In this document: piece by piece, positions 1-7,319 of the stretch | Layout of the letters: each line of letters starts with the position of its first letter | Position numbering within the stretch: the stretch's first letter is position 1 | NCBI RefSeq assembly: GCF_900114875.1 | Contig: NZ_FPKW01000026.1 | Coordinates: 1 to 50,696, forward strand | Direction of reading: 5' to 3' | DNA from: Chryseobacterium limigenitum | GTDB taxonomy: Bacteria > Bacteroidota > Bacteroidia > Flavobacteriales > Weeksellaceae | Length of the DNA: 50,696 bases | Position numbers and translations under genes: made by a program | Notes under the pieces: generated by a model | Databases searched by the model: none | What the model saw: only the letters and a program-made list of their open reading frames with translations | What the model was told of the DNA's origin: nothing

Positions 1-1
1 A

Positions 2-334
2 AAACTTTTCGCCGACAAAGGATATCTCTCAAAAGTTTTGTGGGAGATGCTTTTTTCGGATGGAATTCAGCTTTTTACTAAACTTCGCAAGAATATGAAG
101 AACCATATTATGAAGATGGAAGACAAAATTTTACTTCGCAAAAGAGCGATCATTGAGACGATAAACGATGAATTGAAAAATCATTGTCAAGTGGAGCACA
201 CTCGTCATAGAAGTGTAAACAACTTTATGATAAATATTTTGGGAAGCCTTACTGCGTATTGTTTCTTTCCAAAAAAACCATCATTAAATTTAAAAAAAGT
301 AAATGATGGTCAATTATTCTTAAACTTCGCTTAA
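2..334 (+). pseudogene. IS982-family transposase, C-terminal part (5' end outside window)
   Basis: This is the last 110 codons of a DDE transposase; the reading frame is open from the first bases of the window, so the gene begins upstream. Visible IS982-type features are a DKGY motif just after the left edge, a KLRKNMKN basic stretch, and the segment LLRKRAIIETINDELKN, which carries the C-terminal catalytic Glu. These are followed by the conserved SVNNFMINILGSLTAYC tail. The enzyme would cut and join the insertion sequence ends. Whether the full element is intact cannot be told from this window, so it is entered as partial. The family call is by motif recognition and is fairly secure. Confidence 0.85.
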
Positions 335-347
335 CCCGAACTCAGGT
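331..347. repeat. Probable right terminal inverted repeat of the IS982-type element
   Basis: Directly overlapping the transposase stop codon is TTAACCCGAACTCAGGT. Read on the other strand it starts ACCTGAGTTCGGG, which resembles the ends I know from Bacteroidetes IS982 elements. The exact outer boundary near 347 is inferred, since the left copy lies outside the window. The sequence is itself partly palindromic (TTAACC/GGTTAA). Confidence 0.55.
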
Positions 348-561
348 TAAATAAGTTAATTATTGATTTATTTTTTAAGTTAAAATTTCGGAATTTACAA
401 CCCCTATCATTTTGAAGCGAACTTTAAAAGTTTCTAACATTGCACTGTAATCTAATTAAACAATTGAATTATTTCTGAGTCTTCGTTATACACATTCTAA
501 AAACACATATTGAAGAATGATTAAAAAATATGTTGCTTTTGAAAATTGCGTTTGATCCAAT

Positions 562-569
562 TTACATTT
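562..569 (+). promoter_or_regulatory. Weak candidate promoter for the secreted-protein block
   Basis: TACATTTA differs by one base from the Bacteroidetes -7 consensus TAnnTTTG and lies about 20 bases upstream of the first secreted-protein gene. It is the best candidate found in the gap 348-589, which otherwise shows no gene. Confidence 0.35.
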
Positions 570-589
570 AGTATCATTTAAAAAAGGTG

Positions 590-1408
590 ATGATGAAAAA
601 ACACTATTTTATTTCGCTCTTTGTTTTGGGAACTTTGTGCCATGCTCAAATAGCTATTGCTCCCAATCCCGCCGACCACGAACCGCATAAGAATTCTATT
701 CTGGATGTGAAATCTCCGACACCATCAAAAGCGGTGTTGATCCCCGTGGTTTCACAAATTACCAATGCGGCAGACCCCGATAATGACAACAATTTCAGAG
801 GGGCAGTAGCTTACAGTAAAGACAATGGTACAATTTACGAGCATGATGGAACCAATTGGTCTAGTATCTACAATTATGTTGTGGAAGTCAGACCACAGTA
901 TTTTGCACATTTTTCGCGTTCAGCTAATCTTAATCTTTCCTGTAACGGAGGTTTTCTTCCACCGTATGGTTGTACGGCTTCAGGAACAGTACAGCTTATC
1001 AATAACGGAAGTGTAGATTTTCAGGGAAGTTCTATCAACCTTTCTTTAGCTTCAAATGTTGTAACGGTAAACGAAACAGCTTTGTACAGAATTACTTACA
1101 GAGGTTATGCAACTTTTAACGGACTGAATACGGATGAGATTCAGTTAAGGCTCCAAAAAGCAGCAGCTGCAACGCCTACAGCATTCTCAACAATTGATTA
1201 CAAATCTTTTACAAGTGATAACGACAATTTGGGATATTCACCTGTCTTCAACGGATCGATCGTTTTGCAGGTAAATGCCGGAGAAAAAATTCGCTTGCAG
1301 GGTTTTATGCAATCCGGATTTTCACCTTTGGTGAACTCATCGACCAGCTTTCAGAACAACAATACGTATGGAACAGGTGAGCTGATTTTCGAAAAAATTG
1401 TTTTATAA
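590..1408 (+). CDS. Secreted protein with DGxxW module and C1q-like C-terminal region (array member 1)
   Basis: 272 residues. A Sec signal peptide (MMKKHYFISLFVLGTLCHA, cleavage before Q) is followed by an ILDVKS segment, a GAVAYSKDN...EHDGTNW module, and a beta-rich C-terminal half containing VNETALYRITYRGYATF. That last segment occupies the place of the C1q/TNF signature (G-x-Y-x-F). The protein ends in a hydrophobic strand (GELIFEKIVL). The reading frame also opens at a GTG three bases upstream; an ATG at 590 or 593, after AAAAGG, is more likely. Two same-strand relatives follow at 18-19 base gaps, suggesting one transcript. The function is unknown. A surface or adhesive role is inference only. 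Confidence 0.8.
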   Translation: MMKKHYFISLFVLGTLCHAQIAIAPNPADHEPHKNSILDVKSPTPSKAVLIPVVSQITNAADPDNDNNFRGAVAYSKDNGTIYEHDGTNWSSIYNYVVEVRPQYFAHFSRSANLNLSCNGGFLPPYGCTASGTVQLINNGSVDFQGSSINLSLASNVVTVNETALYRITYRGYATFNGLNTDEIQLRLQKAAAATPTAFSTIDYKSFTSDNDNLGYSPVFNGSIVLQVNAGEKIRLQGFMQSGFSPLVNSSTSFQNNNTYGTGELIFEKIVL

Positions 1409-1426
1409 ATCATTAATTCTAAAATT

Positions 1427-2332
1427 ATGTATCCTAAACTATATTTATCGGCTGCAGCTTTACTTGCCGCAACGTTTTTCAATGCGCAGGTGATGATTTC
1501 CAAAACGACTGGTTCTGCTCATCAAAATGCTTTACTGGACGTAAAAGATGCCAATAAAGGTGTGATTTTTAGCCGTGCTGAAAATATTACAACTTTTCCG
1601 TTATTTAATAATACCCAGGAAGATTATTTTAACGATGAAGCTCCTCTGGAAGGTGCAATTCTGTACAATAAAGAAGACAAACAATATTATAAATATGACG
1701 GAACAACATGGATTCCAGCACTTCAGCTTGGAGGATGGTACAATCCTTTTTTAACGAGAAGGAAGGCAGATAATTCAAAAACATGGAATTGTGTAGGTGT
1801 ACAGGTTCCCAATCCTTTTCCGCCATTTACACCAATAACCGTAAGTACATGTAGTATTTTAGCGCTTTTTGGAAGCAACAGTAAACAGACTATTTCACTT
1901 TCTCCGATCACAAACAGATCTCAATTGTTAGTTAATAATCTGAATACCACGACACCGACAAGCGGAGCCGATAATGTGATCCAAATACCGCAAGCCGGTT
2001 TGTATCATATTTCCGGAGTTACAGGATTTGGAGGTTTTTCTCTAGGTTCTTTGGGGAAAGATGCTACGTTTTGGGTAAGCATTGATGTAAGTTACGACGG
2101 AGGAACGACTTGGTCTACACTGGCATTTGAAGAAACCAAACTCTACGGCGGAATCTTCATTGATCTTGGACAGGGCGGAAATAAAAGTGCAAGTGTTTCT
2201 GCTTCGGTTACACTACCTGCAAACTCTAGAATAAGGCTTCAGGCTGCTGTAAATACGAATTCTGTGATCTCTACTTTTTCAAATTCTTTAGATCATAGAG
2301 AAACCTTTGTGAATATTCAGAAATTAAGATAA
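1427..2332 (+). CDS. Secreted protein with DGxxW module and C1q-like C-terminal region (array member 2)
   Basis: 301 residues with a signal peptide (YPKLYLSAAALLAATFFNAQ). The mature protein begins VMISKTTGSAHQNALLDVKD and then carries GAILYNKEDKQYYKYDGTTW, the clearest copy of the GA-x-x-Y...DGxxW module in this array. The C-terminal half contains IPQAGLYHISGVTGFGGF, aligned with the G-x-Y core of the C1q-like fold, and a terminal strand (TFVNIQKL). It is 18 bases downstream of member 1 and 19 upstream of member 3. The module is common in Bacteroidetes surface proteins, often with collagen- or C1q-like partners, but no function can be assigned. The jelly-roll call is inference from short motifs. 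Confidence 0.8.
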   Translation: MYPKLYLSAAALLAATFFNAQVMISKTTGSAHQNALLDVKDANKGVIFSRAENITTFPLFNNTQEDYFNDEAPLEGAILYNKEDKQYYKYDGTTWIPALQLGGWYNPFLTRRKADNSKTWNCVGVQVPNPFPPFTPITVSTCSILALFGSNSKQTISLSPITNRSQLLVNNLNTTTPTSGADNVIQIPQAGLYHISGVTGFGGFSLGSLGKDATFWVSIDVSYDGGTTWSTLAFEETKLYGGIFIDLGQGGNKSASVSASVTLPANSRIRLQAAVNTNSVISTFSNSLDHRETFVNIQKLR

Positions 2333-2351
2333 TCCCATAAAAATAAAACAC

Positions 2352-3152
2352 ATGAAAAAATATTTAGCATTTATAGGTATGTTGGGATTTATGTTGGCAA
2401 ATTCCCAGGTTGTGATCGGAGGTTCAACGCTTTCAAGTACTAATACTCAGCTGGAGCTTCAAAATTCAGGACAAAAAGTATTGATTCTTCCTGTTGCAGA
2501 AAACGAAACGGTCTTACCAAAATACAACATTGCTCAACCCGATAAATACGATGACGATGCCACAATGGAAGCTATGCTGATGTACAATAAAGGTGAAAGT
2601 CTTACCAAAGTTTATGACGGAACAAAGTGGAAACAGGCTTTTAACGCTAAAAACAAGTCAACAACATGGACGCGGGCGAGTATCAACAGTACAAATATGA
2701 CCTGCCTTTCCACGTCTGATCTTTTCGGACAGCTTTTACAGCTTTGCAGTTCTGATAATCTGAAATTTTCCGTTCCCTCAAACAGTTCACAGTTTTCTGA
2801 TTATCTGTCTGTTGTAAGAGATTCCGAAACCTTCAGGATAAGACAGAAAGGATTATACAGAATTAATTTTAATGTACTATTCAGTGGCTTTACAGCAGGT
2901 TTTGATTTTAACGGAGCCCGAATTACTATTGTGGTAGTGGTGAATGGGGAAGAAAAGGCTTACATGTCAGGAATTGCGTCTCCTTTTATCAATGTCGGAA
3001 ATTATCTTGTTTCTACGGACAGTGTTCTATTTCTGGATGTTAATAATGATGTTAGATTCCGTCTTGTGCTGGATGGTTCTTCTTGGTCTATAAGTAGTTA
3101 CGGTTTTGGGGGTTCAGCAGAAAGCAGTGTAAGTATTGAAAGGATGTTATAA
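2352..3152 (+). CDS. Secreted protein with DGxxW module and C1q-like C-terminal region (array member 3)
   Basis: 266 residues. The signal peptide (MKKYLAFIGMLGFMLANSQ) is followed by TQLELQNSGQKVLILPVAEN, then AMLMYNKGESLTKVYDGTKW, a diverged form of the module in members 1 and 2. Next is a Ser/Asn-rich middle with two cysteines. The segment FRIRQKGLYRINFNVLFSGF sits where the C1q-like G-x-Y-x-F core is expected, and the protein ends in a predicted strand (SSVSIERML). It closes the first block of three. A 64-base gap precedes a small unknown gene. The divergence from members 1 and 2 suggests old duplications rather than a recent tandem copy. Confidence 0.78.
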   Translation: MKKYLAFIGMLGFMLANSQVVIGGSTLSSTNTQLELQNSGQKVLILPVAENETVLPKYNIAQPDKYDDDATMEAMLMYNKGESLTKVYDGTKWKQAFNAKNKSTTWTRASINSTNMTCLSTSDLFGQLLQLCSSDNLKFSVPSNSSQFSDYLSVVRDSETFRIRQKGLYRINFNVLFSGFTAGFDFNGARITIVVVVNGEEKAYMSGIASPFINVGNYLVSTDSVLFLDVNNDVRFRLVLDGSSWSISSYGFGGSAESSVSIERML

Positions 3153-3216
3153 TTCAGGCTTAATTATTCTGAAAGCACAAATGAGAATTTTCTTTATTAA
3201 ATACTATTGAAAAATA

Positions 3217-3435
3217 ATGCAACAAGATAACTATGAGGTACTTGTAGGGAAAACAATCTTAGAAGCTCAGATTTTGTTAAAGCTGAAAGGTTATAAAATC
3301 GAAAAGGTACAGGCTGTAGGATATGAATGTACGCTGAAAAGATATTTTTTCGGGTTAATCAAAAAAAGGCTGTTTTTATATTGTACAGAGAATTCGGATA
3401 ACAAAATAAGAGATATTTATGTTACCACCTATTAA
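3217..3435 (+). CDS. Small conserved-looking protein of unknown function
   Basis: 72 residues with no signal peptide. The N-terminus (VGKTILEAQILLKLKGYKIEK) resembles the start of small alpha/beta units in which a helix is followed by a basic strand, and the second half is beta-rich and ends DIYVTTY. There is a loose likeness in layout to small potato-inhibitor-I-like or PASTA-like units, but nothing conserved enough to name. It lies between the first secreted-protein block and the two helix-turn-helix genes, on the same strand, 28 bases before the first of them. That position suggests co-regulation. It is probably a real gene because the frame is well supported by composition, but this is not certain. 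Confidence 0.55.
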   Translation: MQQDNYEVLVGKTILEAQILLKLKGYKIEKVQAVGYECTLKRYFFGLIKKRLFLYCTENSDNKIRDIYVTTY

Positions 3436-3463
3436 AAAACACAAACTTTAAATATTTTCATTC

Positions 3464-3910
3464 ATGATACTTGATCTGAAAAATATCCACATAGGAAACT
3501 TAATACGTGAGCGCGTTGCGGAAAAAGGAATGGATTCATTTCGTATCTGCAAATTTTTAAAATGCACAGATTCAGAGTGGGAAAAAATACAATCTCAAAA
3601 ATCTTTGGATATTGAAATTGTTTTGAGAATGAGCACGTTGCTGGAATATGATTTTTTCAGGCTCTATTCTCAACACCTGATTTTGTATGCTCCTCCGGCC
3701 AATGCTCATTATAATAATTCTATCAATAAAAAATCTTCATTTACACAGTACAGAAAAAATATTTACACAAAAGAAATGGTAGATTTTGTGTTGGAGCAGC
3801 TTGAAAATGGCAATAAAACGAAATCACAGATCATAGCAGAATATAGAATTCCGAAAACGACTCTGTATAAATGGATAAGCAAGTATAATCACTTAAAAAA
3901 AGATAAATAA
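3464..3910 (+). CDS. Helix-turn-helix protein with transposase-like C-terminal HTH (regulator candidate)
   Basis: 148 residues. The N-terminal part (HIGNLIRERVAEKG...ICKFLKCTDSEWEKIQSQKSL...LRMSTLLEYDFFRLYSQHLI) has the layout of an XRE-like DNA-binding or oligomerisation region. The C-terminal 45 residues (MVDFVLEQLENGNKTKSQII...RIPKTTLYKWISKYN) form an HTH of the kind found at the start of IS3/IS630-type transposases. No catalytic DDE domain is present, so it is more likely a domesticated regulator than a transposase. The next gene begins 2 bases after its stop and ends in a similar HTH, so the two may act together. I have seen this type widely in Chryseobacterium without an assigned role. 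Confidence 0.75.
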   Translation: MILDLKNIHIGNLIRERVAEKGMDSFRICKFLKCTDSEWEKIQSQKSLDIEIVLRMSTLLEYDFFRLYSQHLILYAPPANAHYNNSINKKSSFTQYRKNIYTKEMVDFVLEQLENGNKTKSQIIAEYRIPKTTLYKWISKYNHLKKDK

Positions 3911-3912
3911 AG

Positions 3913-4242
3913 ATGAACCTACAAAACACACCTGATTATAAAAGAATATACAGCGATATGATTACTATAAAATATCCTGAAAAAAGAGAAATATGCGATC
4001 AATTATTATCTAAAGCTAATTTATCAACTCTGGATGTTATAGAGATCAGCCAAATTCTTTTCAATAAAAGTTCTAAAGAAAATTCTGAATTTAATCAAAA
4101 GCATCGGTCTTACAGTAAATCAACTATTGTTAAAATATTAGAATATCAGAAAAAGAATAAGCTCAATAACTCCCAGCTTGCCAAGCATTTTAAGCTAAGC
4201 AGAAACACCGTGACAAAATGGAAAAATAAGTTTTTACTGTAA
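3913..4242 (+). CDS. Small helix-turn-helix protein paired with the preceding gene
   Basis: 109 residues. The N-terminal 60 residues are helical and of unknown type (IKYPEKREICDQLLSKANLSTLDVIEIS). The C-terminal 40 residues (TIVKILEYQKKNKLNNSQLAKHFKLSRNTVTKWKNKF) are a clear HTH with the SRNTVTKWKNK recognition helix typical of transposase-derived domains. It starts 2 bases after the stop of the larger HTH protein, so the two are almost certainly co-transcribed. It sits between two blocks of secreted-protein genes and is the obvious candidate for local control, though this is inferred from position only. No nuclease or ATPase domain is visible. Confidence 0.7.
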   Translation: MNLQNTPDYKRIYSDMITIKYPEKREICDQLLSKANLSTLDVIEISQILFNKSSKENSEFNQKHRSYSKSTIVKILEYQKKNKLNNSQLAKHFKLSRNTVTKWKNKFLL

Positions 4243-4301
4243 GAAATTTCAATTTTTCTGATACCCATTATACAATCTAAACATAATTAAATACATACAA
4301 A

Positions 4302-4493
4302 ATGAAAAAAAAAATGCCATCATTGGCTTCTTTAGCATCTTCATTAGTTTCTGCTCAAGCGGGAATTAGTAGAGTAGATGCTAAAGTAAACTATGATGTA
4401 ATGAAAAGGGATTCTTCAGTAATCCCAGAAGAGTTCTTATCTCAGACATTGAACAATACTCATCTTCTAAACGACCAATACTACAATATTTAA
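4302..4493 (+). CDS. Short secreted peptide, possibly a truncated array paralog
   Basis: 63 residues. It starts MKKKMPSLASLASSLVSAQ, a rather weak signal peptide, followed by AGISRVDAKVNYD. The SAQ-x-GI junction is the one seen in the neighbouring full-length proteins (SAQTGIGTSNP, TAQVGLFTPNP, NAQIGLGVPNP). After that, similarity to the array is lost and no DGxxW or C1q-like part exists. The stop codon is one base from the next ATG, so translation may be coupled. It may be a remnant of a seventh array gene or a genuine small secreted peptide; the sequence does not decide. Confidence 0.45.
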   Translation: MKKKMPSLASLASSLVSAQAGISRVDAKVNYDVMKRDSSVIPEEFLSQTLNNTHLLNDQYYNI

Positions 4494-4494
4494 A

Positions 4495-5406
4495 ATGAAA
4501 ATGATGAATAAAGAAATACATAGAATATTGCTATTGTCAATGTTCTATGGATATGGAGGGCTGGTTTCTGCTCAAACAGGTATAGGGACTTCAAATCCGC
4601 AAGGAGCTTTTCACGTAGATGGTTCTAAGGATAATGCAGCTGTTGGTACACCAACTGCAACACAAGTAGCTAATGATTTTATTATTAACAAAACTACAGG
4701 TTTTATTGGAGTAGGAGTTCTTAATCCACAGGTAAAATTAGATATGAGATCGGTTGCAACCGAAAATGCTTTAGGTCTAGGTGTTACCACGATGACAGCT
4801 GCAGGCGCAGGCGCAGGCGCTGTACGATATGATGTGATTCATGCACCGGCAGGAGCGAAAATAGAAGTTTCAGATGGTTCTGTATGGAATAAGGCTTATG
4901 TTGCCCCTCAAAAAGCGGTGGTAGTTGTGCGTAAAGTTTCAGCTCAATCAATAACACAAGGTTCAGCCACTACCATTACCAATTGGAATGTGATTCGTGA
5001 TATGAGTAGCAGTTTTAATGTCTCCAATGGTGAATTTACAGCTCCTCGTGATGGTACTTATACATTTTTATTAACCTTTAATTTCAACAGTACCGTTATT
5101 AATGACGCTTCAAGAGTTGAGTCACAATTTTATAACCCTGTGTCGAATACTGTTTTGGCGAGTGTTTATAAAACATTTGGACAATCAATGACAGGAACTT
5201 CTGACGATGCGGGTTTTACCCGCTCTACACAAGCAGGAGGATCGAGTACAGTTACACTTACCCTGACCGCAGGTACAAGAGTAGTAGCAAGATTACTCCA
5301 TAACCTTGTAACGACTGGTTCTGTGCCACTTAGAGTAACAACGGATTCTTCAGATCCGGCAAATCCAGATGATGGGTTTAATAATTTAACCATTATAGAA
5401 CATTAA
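4495..5406 (+). CDS. Secreted protein with GIGTxNP repeats and C1q-like domain (array member 4)
   Basis: 303 residues. A signal peptide ends VSAQ. Next come two GIG-x-x-NP units (TGIGTSNPQGAFHVDG and IGVGVLNPQVKLDMRS) and the module GAVRYD...EVSDGSVW. The C-terminal domain has the best C1q-like signature of the array, FNVSNGEFTAPRDGTYTFLL, with NLTIIEH as the closing strand. A GCAGGC hexamer is repeated three times near 4801, lengthening the Ala-Gly stretch relative to the paralogs. Several ATGs occur at the start (4495, 4501, 4504), and I kept the first. It leads the second block of three and is 9 bases from the next gene. The ligand and role are unknown. Confidence 0.82.
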   Translation: MKMMNKEIHRILLLSMFYGYGGLVSAQTGIGTSNPQGAFHVDGSKDNAAVGTPTATQVANDFIINKTTGFIGVGVLNPQVKLDMRSVATENALGLGVTTMTAAGAGAGAVRYDVIHAPAGAKIEVSDGSVWNKAYVAPQKAVVVVRKVSAQSITQGSATTITNWNVIRDMSSSFNVSNGEFTAPRDGTYTFLLTFNFNSTVINDASRVESQFYNPVSNTVLASVYKTFGQSMTGTSDDAGFTRSTQAGGSSTVTLTLTAGTRVVARLLHNLVTTGSVPLRVTTDSSDPANPDDGFNNLTIIEH

Positions 5407-5415
5407 AGATAGATC

Positions 5416-6249
5416 ATGAAAAAGAAAATTGATTTCATATATAAATTATTGACTTGTATTTTAATTGTTTCGGCAAGTAAAATGACTGCGCAGGTGGGAC
5501 TTTTTACTCCAAATCCGTCGCATCCCCTCCAAATAGATGCTGCAAAGGATAACGGTGCCACATCAGATGCAACAAAGCTATCCAATGATGTGGTAGTAAC
5601 TTCGGACGGTAAACTGGGAGTAGGACTTTTAAATCCTGTGACTAAAGTAGATTTCCGTTCACCAGATAATGAAGGGATTATTGGTGTTGGTACCAATACA
5701 CAAACTCCTGCTGCGGCTGGTGCCGGTGCTATTCGCTATAACTCAGGTGGTTTTCTTGACTATTCTGATGGGGAACAATGGATTTCCCTGCCACTTGCAC
5801 CACCAACTAAAGCACTTGTCAATGCCAGTAAAAGCTCTGTTGAAAGTATACCTAATAATACTGTTACTTATATCGATGGCTGGACTGAAACCGTTGACTT
5901 AGGTGGTGATTTTAACAATGATGATACTTTTACCGCTCCACGTGATGGGTTTTACCTCGTTTCTTTCAGTATTACTTTAGCTAATGGTAATATTCCTAAA
6001 AATACCTTTATAGAAACGGCAATTGAAAGTAGTAGACTGACGAATAATATTCCAATATATAAAACGGTGAATTCCTATCCTGCATTTCAGTCCGGTGCAG
6101 TAAGTAATTATATAAGCGGGAATTGCAATGCTATTTTTAACCTTAAAAAAGATGATACTATCAAATTTAGTGTTAAACATAATATAGGAAGTGCAAGAAA
6201 TACTTTGAATGACGGTAAATTAAATAATTTAAGCATTAGCGAATTATAA
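5416..6249 (+). CDS. Secreted protein with GVGxxNP repeats and C1q-like domain (array member 5)
   Basis: 277 residues. A signal peptide (LLTCILIVSASKMTAQ) is followed by VGLFTPNPSHPLQIDAAKDN, then a second unit, LGVGLLNPVTKVDFRS, and the module AGAGAIRYN...DYSDGEQW. The C-terminal domain contains FNNDDTFTAPRDGFYLVSFS, close to member 4 and matching the C1q-like core, with NLSISEL at the end. The shared order of parts and the TAPRDG identity with member 4 point to tandem duplication followed by divergence. It lies 9 bases after member 4 and 11 bases before member 6, surely in one transcript. Confidence 0.82.
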   Translation: MKKKIDFIYKLLTCILIVSASKMTAQVGLFTPNPSHPLQIDAAKDNGATSDATKLSNDVVVTSDGKLGVGLLNPVTKVDFRSPDNEGIIGVGTNTQTPAAAGAGAIRYNSGGFLDYSDGEQWISLPLAPPTKALVNASKSSVESIPNNTVTYIDGWTETVDLGGDFNNDDTFTAPRDGFYLVSFSITLANGNIPKNTFIETAIESSRLTNNIPIYKTVNSYPAFQSGAVSNYISGNCNAIFNLKKDDTIKFSVKHNIGSARNTLNDGKLNNLSISEL

Positions 6250-6260
6250 AAGGTATAAAA

Positions 6261-7172
6261 ATGATACGAAAAAATAAAATAAAAAGTTTAGCAAGTGCTT
6301 TTATACCAATGTTATTCTTAACAACAGAGGTTAATGCCCAAATAGGATTGGGGGTACCCAATCCTACAAATCCTGTCGAAATTAAAACCGATGCAGGTAA
6401 TGTAGTTGTTGACAATGCAGGGAAAATAGGTGTTGGGGTTCCTGCTCCAAAGGTTGCGATAGATTTGCGTAGTGGTACCAATGGTTCGGTTGCTATAGGT
6501 AATACAGATAAAACAGCCGTGCAGGCCGGATCGGGCGCTTTACGCTATGTTGCAAGTCCGGCAATTGGTGTTAAAGGTTATCTTGAATTTTCTGATGGTA
6601 CCAATTGGGTCAGTTTTTATCCTAAAGGAAAACCCAGAATCGTAGTAATGGCCAGTAAAACAACACAGGATACTTATGTATTTGAAAGCGGAACTCCTTC
6701 GGAAATAGGAACAAAATCCGGTATTGTTCAGCGAAGATCATCTTATCTGACGAATTGGACGGAAATATTAGACTCAGATTCAGGAGTACCGAATACTAAT
6801 TTCAATCCTGCGACGGGCGAATTTGTAGCACCACGAGCTGGGGTATATTTTGCCACTTTTACGTTTGCATTGCTAAGCAGCCAGGTAAATACGGGGTCAA
6901 ATAACCAGACAGAGGCTATTTGGGAGGTCAGAAATCCTGCGGGGACGATCACTCAAAGAGTAAAAACCAATAATGGTTATTCTTCGGATACCGGATCAGC
7001 TCCTAATAAAATACCTGTAGGTTCTGCCTGTACGGTGAGTGTTTATCTGAACAAAGGTGATAAATTAAGACCTTTTACATGGATTACAGTAGCATTTTTA
7101 GACAGCACGGTCAGTCAGTTTGATACTTCAGGTTCAGGAGTTTATAATGCACTTACGATCGTGGAACAATAG
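6261..7172 (+). CDS. Secreted protein with GLGVPNP repeats and C1q-like domain (array member 6)
   Basis: 303 residues. A signal peptide ends VNAQ, followed by IGLGVPNPTNPVEIKTDAG, a second unit (IGVGVPAPKVAIDLRS), and the module AGSGALRYV...LEFSDGTNW. The jelly-roll part carries FNPATGEFVAPRAGVYFATF, a good match to the C1q signature spacing, and ends NALTIVEQ. The start at 6261 follows a short A-rich leader. It is the last gene of the second block; a strong hairpin terminator follows 58 bases after its stop, closing the transcription unit. As for the others, secretion is clear, but adhesion or ligand binding is inference. Confidence 0.82.
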   Translation: MIRKNKIKSLASAFIPMLFLTTEVNAQIGLGVPNPTNPVEIKTDAGNVVVDNAGKIGVGVPAPKVAIDLRSGTNGSVAIGNTDKTAVQAGSGALRYVASPAIGVKGYLEFSDGTNWVSFYPKGKPRIVVMASKTTQDTYVFESGTPSEIGTKSGIVQRRSSYLTNWTEILDSDSGVPNTNFNPATGEFVAPRAGVYFATFTFALLSSQVNTGSNNQTEAIWEVRNPAGTITQRVKTNNGYSSDTGSAPNKIPVGSACTVSVYLNKGDKLRPFTWITVAFLDSTVSQFDTSGSGVYNALTIVEQ

Positions 7173-7230
7173 AATTATATATAGTTTTTCATTAAATACT
7201 TTGTTACTAATTAAATTTTAGATACATCAT

Positions 7231-7268
7231 AAAAAAGCTGGACTTCATATCGAAGTTCAGCTTTTTTT
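7231..7268 (+). terminator. Rho-independent terminator of the secreted-protein array
   Basis: A 15-bp stem (AAAAAGCTGGACTTC with its complement, one G-T pair) around ATAT is followed by a T run. It lies between array member 6 and the esterase gene. Confidence 0.85.
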
Positions 7269-7319
7269 AAGTTAAAATCCATAAATTACACAACTTTCTA
7301 TTATTCTAAAACGAAATAA

